Below, one piece after another: positions 59,607-64,000 of a DNA stretch of 64,000 nucleotides. A program made the translations under genes and the position numbers. Position 1 is the stretch's first letter. Each line of letters starts with the position of its first letter. Location of the stretch: NCBI GenBank assembly GCA_938743325.2, contig OW568900.1:248001-312000 (forward strand), read 5' to 3'. A model generated the notes under the pieces. It was not told the DNA's origin, did no database searches, and saw nothing but the letters and a program-made list of their open reading frames with translations. Source of the DNA: Pycnococcus provasolii (lineage: Eukaryota > Chlorophyta > Pseudoscourfieldiophyceae > Pseudoscourfieldiales > Pycnococcaceae).

Positions 59607-61289
59607 TTACGCGATCGACGGCTTGGCGCGTGTGCCGCCGCCTTTGACGCTTGCCCTCCTTCCAGTCTTCTGCTTGTCGAAGCCGGCTTGTCCTGCCGCC
59701 ATCACGCCGCGCTTCTTCTTCTTGCCGCTCGTTTTATCTTCCGAGCTTCGCTTAAGATCCTCGCGGTCGGGCACGTCGCCCTCGTCGCCGTCGTCTGCGT
59801 CGTCGTCGTCGTCGTCGTCGCTTCCGTACGGATTGTACATCGTGTTGATGCGCATATTTGTCGTCGGCATGTCTGTCCTCTGCTTCTCCTCGTTCGCCTC
59901 CGCCTCCTGGGCGAGCTTCGAAGGCTCCTCGTCGGCGATGGCGTCGATGACGCGGAGCAGCTTCGTCTCGCACTGCCCCAGAACGTCGATGACTGTGTCG
60001 TCCTGCAGCGGGATGTTCGGCTGGTCGAGCTTGACGTCCGTCAGCTTCTCCGACAGGTGCTCCGTTCCAGCCTTCATCTCGATCATCACGAGCGCCTCCT
60101 TCTCGTACCGCTGCCTCGCGCGCTCCATGAGCGTGGCGAACTCGTTGAGCTTCGACTCCGACTCGTCCACCATGCGCCGGGATCCCGAGACGCCGCCGCC
60201 CGCGTACTTGATCTCCTCCATGCTTGCCTTGAGGCTCGCGCTCTCCTCGACGAGCTTGTCGATCTTCTGCTGGCTGTCCTTGGAGATGTGCTTCAGGTTC
60301 TCCATCGTCTCCGACTGTGTCGCGAACTTCGCGATGACGTCGTTCACGTCGCTCACTCCCGTCGCCTCCTTGATCTTGCGGAACGCCTCCTCGAACGTCG
60401 TAATGCGCGTCTCCTCGCGCTGCAGAATTGCCTGGTTCGCCTCGCTGTTCAGCTGGTTTGTCACAGCCGTCTGCCGGAGAGCCTGCTCCTGCGCTTCGCT
60501 GAGGTCGCCCTTCGCCTCCTGCTGGATGTCCAAGCGCGTTCGCTCTCGCTTTTCCATCTTCGCCGCCATGTCCTGCCGCGCGCGCACCTGCACGCGCCTC
60601 TCCGTGAGCTCTCGCTCTCGCTTCTGGCGCTCCGCCTGTAGCATGGCGTCAACGCGAACGAGCTCCGCCTTGGCCACCTCCTTGGCGTGCGTCGCGTCGT
60701 GGCTCATGAGCATGAGTTCCTCGAGGTCCGCCTCCTTGGCGTGCAGCGTTCGCTCGAGCGCACCGAGCTGGTTGTCGAACCCGATGCGCTCCTCTCGGAG
60801 TCGCTTGACGATTTGCTCGTACGTTTTTCGGATGCTCTGCGCCTCGTTGTATTTGATGAGAGCCTTGTCGAGCCTGTTCTCGAGCAGCCGAATGTGCCTC
60901 GTCACCGGGCTGTCGTCGTCCGTCGCTCGCAGCGAGTCTTTCTCGAGGTCCTTGATGTTGTCCGTGACTTTCGAGAGCCTGTCCTGCAGCCGAGTTCCCA
61001 CCTGGCAGATGTCGTCGTGGTCCTTTCGCAGCGCCCTAACGTACGCGCCCGTCTTCTCGAGCTCGTCCCCCTGTCCCTTGAGCCCAGCCTCGTGCTTCGA
61101 GCTGTGTATCTGCTGTATGCGGTTGCGCAGCTCCTTGTTTTCGTTCTTGACGACGGCGATCGTCTCCCGGTTCTGCTTGATGGTCCACTGGCTCGTCTCG
61201 TAGTACGCCTTGCGGTCACCCTCGAGCAGCAGGTACTTCTTCTGCAAATCCGCGAGCTCCTCGTCGGGGTTCATGCGCGGCGGCCTCAT
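59607..61289 (-). CDS. ODAD3: Outer dynein arm docking protein ODAD3 (CCDC151/ODA10-like)
   Basis: 560 residues, nearly all alpha-helical coiled coil up to about 430. The N-terminal LQKKYLLLEGDRKAYYETSQWTIKQNRETI matches the opening signature of CCDC151 (LLEGDRKA.YE.SQW.I..N). ENRLDKALIKYNEA and later KAEADLEEL-like segments fit too. An acidic run DDDDDDDADDGDEGD and a basic tail follow. In Chlamydomonas ODA10 and in animals CCDC151 are needed for outer-arm dynein assembly and docking on axonemal doublets. ODAD1/CCDC114 and CCDC63 are related but lack this N-terminal signature. A second ATG five codons in (MNPDEEL) is also possible. Confidence 0.85.
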   Translation of the reverse strand: MRPPRMNPDEELADLQKKYLLLEGDRKAYYETSQWTIKQNRETIAVVKNENKELRNRIQQIHSSKHEAGLKGQGDELEKTGAYVRALRKDHDDICQVGTRLQDRLSKVTDNIKDLEKDSLRATDDDSPVTRHIRLLENRLDKALIKYNEAQSIRKTYEQIVKRLREERIGFDNQLGALERTLHAKEADLEELMLMSHDATHAKEVAKAELVRVDAMLQAERQKRERELTERRVQVRARQDMAAKMEKRERTRLDIQQEAKGDLSEAQEQALRQTAVTNQLNSEANQAILQREETRITTFEEAFRKIKEATGVSDVNDVIAKFATQSETMENLKHISKDSQQKIDKLVEESASLKASMEEIKYAGGGVSGSRRMVDESESKLNEFATLMERARQRYEKEALVMIEMKAGTEHLSEKLTDVKLDQPNIPLQDDTVIDVLGQCETKLLRVIDAIADEEPSKLAQEAEANEEKQRTDMPTTNMRINTMYNPYGSDDDDDDDADDGDEGDVPDREDLKRSSEDKTSGKKKKRGVMAAGQAGFDKQKTGRRASVKGGGTRAKPSIA

Positions 61290-62525
61290 GGTTAACCGTG
61301 GTTGGGTTGCAAGAGGCCTCTTTCTGTTACTATTAATAGCGCTGCGCTGTACACGAACTTACTTAGACTATCTATCAAATATGAGCCCCCACACTATATA
61401 GCCTTAAGCAGTAAGCAGTGCAGTGGCCTTACTAAGCCTTAAGCAGATAGATAGCACACGCAAAGCACACACACACACTTGGAGCTTTAACAGCAGCACA
61501 CACTAAGGCCCTTAAGGCTTAAGCGCTTATACACGCCTTACCTTATACACACCCCCAGGACAGCGAGTTGTGCTTCAAGGGTGCCGCGTACGTCCTGTAA
61601 GACTTACCCGTGTAGTATTCTCTCACCTCTCAAGGCCAAGGAGTGGAGTGCGTTGGCTTTCCTTGCCGGTTGGAACTTGGACGGAGTGCTCCCCTACCCG
61701 AGTTCGTGCTCTGTGTGGCAGTCTGTGTGGGTGGGTGTTGGCTCCAGGCAGCCAGGTGCCTTTCTTTCGTCGTACGACGGTCGGGCCTCCTCGTGGGTTG
61801 ACGTTGAGCCTCTCAGCCTCGTTCTCACTTCTCGGAACTGTCGGAAGTCGGAACTGTCGGAAGTCGGAGCCCATGGAAGGAAGACGGAGTTTTCCAAAAG
61901 GAGTCCAAGCCACCGTCGCCGGCCTCTTCAACGTTGAATGGAATAGTCTAAGGAGCCTCAGATGCCAGAAGAAACAGGCGCTCGACCACGTGCGTCGCCC
62001 AACGTTCCTCTCCAACGACCTACCTAAGTTTACCCGTCTGCACTCTGCAGGAATCCGTACAGTACCGCGGAATCCCCCCCCCAGGGGCCCCTGAGAAGAG
62101 CACCTGAGAAGTGCTCAAGAAGGAGTCGAGCAAGCCTCACGCCTCCCTGCAGGCCTCCCTGCCAGACCACGAACTTGCACGAACTTGCATGGGCCATGGG
62201 ACGCACATGGGACGAGGTGGTGTTGGCAGTTCAAGAACCCCGAATCCCAAGGCAGACCCACCTGGGGCCCTCCTTTTCCGAGGAGGAGAGGTACGGGAGA
62301 ACCTCACCTCACGGCTCACCTTTTGAAGTCGACCAAGAACGGGTCCCAAACTCCATCCCTGCCCCTTCCCTCCTCCTCCCTCCGCGTTTCCTCCCCCCCC
62401 CCCCCCGAGTCCCGAGAACGCCCTTTCATCCCCCTGCTCTCCGCGTCATTCTTCATTCTGCCGAGCACCTGCTTCTGCTTCGTCGTTAACGGGTTGGCTG
62501 CCCTTCATAGTTCATAGTACTAGTC
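61290..62525. other. Divergent intergenic region, no gene seen
   Basis: AT-rich first third with repeated CCTTAAGC/GCTTAAGG motifs (61400-61560), then pyrimidine- and CAAGG-rich sequence and a C-run at about 62390-62406. Open frames of 70-170 residues occur but lack coding character. No telomere-like repeats. Confidence 0.55.
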
Positions 62526-63923
62526 ATGGGCGCGCTCATGTCCGCCCCGATAGGTGTGTGTGGGTCGTGCGCAGCCTCCATGGCGGGGTACCTCGCGTGC
62601 TCCGGATGCTCCTCGCTCGCCCGGGGAATCGCGTCTTCGTCAGCGAGGTTCGCGTACTGTGCATACTTCACGCTCTCCATGCTCATCGCGTGGCTTCTGC
62701 GCGACTTTGGGGACTCGCTGTTAAAGAAGATTCCTTGGATTGAGAACGTCTTACCAGCGACGGCATCAGCTGATGTCGAACACGCGTACTTTGGAACGCA
62801 GGCGGTGTACCGTGTCTCGCTTGGTACCACGGCGTTTTTCATGCTTCTCAGCATAGGAACCGTCAACATCAAGTACAGGAGCGATACCAGGGACAGGCTC
62901 GTACACCACGGAAGCTGGGCTGTCAAGACGCTCGTGTACCTGCTCTTAATTGTGCTCGCATTCTGCTTGCCGCACGGATTCTCCGCGCCGTACGCGTGGC
63001 TCGCGAGGCTCGGAAGCGTATTCTTCCTACTCGTGCAAGTCGTCATCCTCATCGACTTTGCGCACGCGTGGAACGATAGCTGGGTCGCGAGAAGCGAGGA
63101 GTCGCAGACGTGGATTGGGGCACTGCTCACGTGCACCGCCATCTCGTACGGCTCCGCCATCGCGTTCAACGCGGTCGGATGGGCGTGGTTTCACCCCTCC
63201 GTCGAGTGCCGGCTCAACGCCCTCTTCCTCGTGACGGGCATACTCGCGGCACTCACCGTGGGTGTTTCCGCGATGCACCCGTCCGTTTCCGGAAGCATCT
63301 TCCCCGCAAGCCTCATGGCCGTGTACGCCAACTTCATGATCTGGTCCGCGCTCGTCAGCGAGCCTCACAGCTACGAGTGCAACGGCATGGGAGAGCAGCT
63401 CGACGCCGCGAGCGGGTCGGCGCTGGCAACCGGCGTCGCTGCAACGCTCGGCTCGGTCGTTTGGGCGGCGCTCAGGGCGGGAAGTCGCTCAGATGACAAC
63501 GCAGGTGGCAGCGACTACGACGCAGGGGAACGCCAGCGTCTACTGGCGAGTGTCGTGGACGACGACACGACGCACACGAGCGCGGGACTGGATGGGGCGC
63601 CCGATGCGCCCGATGCCGAGACGGCGATGGAACGAAGCAGCGGCGACGCCGAAGGCACCAACGGCGCCGCCGGCTCCGCGGCGGACGACTTCGATCCTCC
63701 GAGCTACAACTACAGCTGGTTCCACCTCGTGTTCGCGTGTGCTTCGCTGTACGTGGGCATGCTGTTCACGGGCTGGGGAGAGGAGGGTGCCGAGGGTGAG
63801 GGAGGTTTCGTGGACGTCGGCTGGGTCAGCGTGTGGGTTAAGGTGGTCACCGCGTGGGTGGGTAGCTTGCTTTACGTGTGGACGCTCGTGGCACCCATGG
63901 TGCTCACGGAACGCGAGTTTTAA
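62526..63923 (+). CDS. SERINC (serine incorporator/TMS1) family membrane protein
   Basis: 465 residues with about ten membrane helices. The family opening CGSCAASMAGYLACSGC is followed by ARFAYCAYFTLSMLIAWLLRD, then VYRVSLGTTAFFMLLSIG. Central motifs RLGSVFFLLVQVVILIDFAHAWNDSWV and the C-terminal YNYSWFHLVFACASLYVGMLFTGW are diagnostic (FHLIF..AS.Y..M..T.W). A hydrophilic acidic loop at about 325-400 is longer than in animal SERINCs. The family is an ER/plasma membrane carrier and scramblase-like protein; its original role as serine incorporator is disputed. The gene ends 77 bp before the window edge. Confidence 0.93.
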   Translation: MGALMSAPIGVCGSCAASMAGYLACSGCSSLARGIASSSARFAYCAYFTLSMLIAWLLRDFGDSLLKKIPWIENVLPATASADVEHAYFGTQAVYRVSLGTTAFFMLLSIGTVNIKYRSDTRDRLVHHGSWAVKTLVYLLLIVLAFCLPHGFSAPYAWLARLGSVFFLLVQVVILIDFAHAWNDSWVARSEESQTWIGALLTCTAISYGSAIAFNAVGWAWFHPSVECRLNALFLVTGILAALTVGVSAMHPSVSGSIFPASLMAVYANFMIWSALVSEPHSYECNGMGEQLDAASGSALATGVAATLGSVVWAALRAGSRSDDNAGGSDYDAGERQRLLASVVDDDTTHTSAGLDGAPDAPDAETAMERSSGDAEGTNGAAGSAADDFDPPSYNYSWFHLVFACASLYVGMLFTGWGEEGAEGEGGFVDVGWVSVWVKVVTAWVGSLLYVWTLVAPMVLTEREF

Positions 63924-64000
63924 GTTGTGACCTTGTGAGAAAAACGAAAGAAAGTGTAAGAAAAATCCCGAGGAAATGTGAAATACTACTTGACTTCGTC

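Noticed and set aside
59623-61203. 526-codon open frame on the plus strand
   Set aside because: Antisense to ODAD3; Ser/Arg-rich with no family resemblance.
33239-62052. 17-bp identity GTCTGCACTCTGCAGGA between 33239-33255 and 62036-62052
   Set aside because: One 17-mer match in 64 kb of GC-rich sequence is not convincing evidence of a repeat family.

Overview
This is nuclear DNA from a eukaryote, most likely a flagellate-grade green alga (prasinophyte-like chlorophyte). Green-lineage evidence: a CCT-domain pseudo-response regulator (TOC1/PRR type), a plastid FAD synthetase of the plant RibF type, a plastid membrane protein of the At5g03900 type, nuclear uL29c and a plant-type N-acetylglutamate synthase. 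Motile-cilium genes (ODAD3/CCDC151, CFAP100, WDR31-like) exclude a flowering plant. Genes are compact, GC-rich and nearly intronless; only two introns (149 and 92 nt, both GT-AG with GTACGT donors) could be demonstrated. The species cannot be fixed from the sequence.

Layout. 0-8.2 kb: 3'-truncated RRP42-like exosome subunit (-), plastid membrane protein (+), Q/H/Ala-rich protein with a small Cys cluster (+), fatty acid 2-hydroxylase (-). 8.9-16.4 kb: a 7,522-bp P-type DNA transposon with 88-bp perfect terminal inverted repeats and a 7-bp target duplication; it carries two convergent genes and contains a nested gag-bearing element bounded by identical 252-bp direct repeats. 16.7-29.5 kb: 2-oxoglutarate dehydrogenase E2, RCC1-like repeat protein, plastid FAD synthetase, short-chain dehydrogenase, alpha/beta hydrolase, glucose-6-phosphate 1-epimerase, ornithine carbamoyltransferase, UBA5 and TFIIH subunit TFB4. 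29.9-41.5 kb: a TerD-MORN fusion, the PRR/TOC1-like clock regulator, Rieske protein, WDR31-like protein, a small secreted granulin and uL29c. 41.7-64 kb: a 2,003-residue coiled-coil protein with PH-like and cyclic-nucleotide-binding-like modules, CFAP100, organellar bL19, N-acetylglutamate synthase, a degenerate kinesin-like protein, a Golgi-type glycosyltransferase, ODAD3 and a SERINC protein.

Most genes are unrelated housekeeping genes. Two functional themes recur: arginine biosynthesis (NAGS and OTC, not adjacent) and cilia (ODAD3, CFAP100, WDR31-like, possibly TerD-MORN). Degenerate TTAGGG/CCCTAA arrays sit in many intergenic regions that contain gene 5' ends and in none of the ten gaps between convergent genes. 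One such array upstream of a coiled-coil gene has become a 77-bp higher-order minisatellite.

The most novel items are the two-gene P-like transposon, the TerD-TerD-MORN fusion, the PH/cNBD/PH giant protein, the P-loop-defective kinesin-like protein and the 5'-biased telomere-like arrays.
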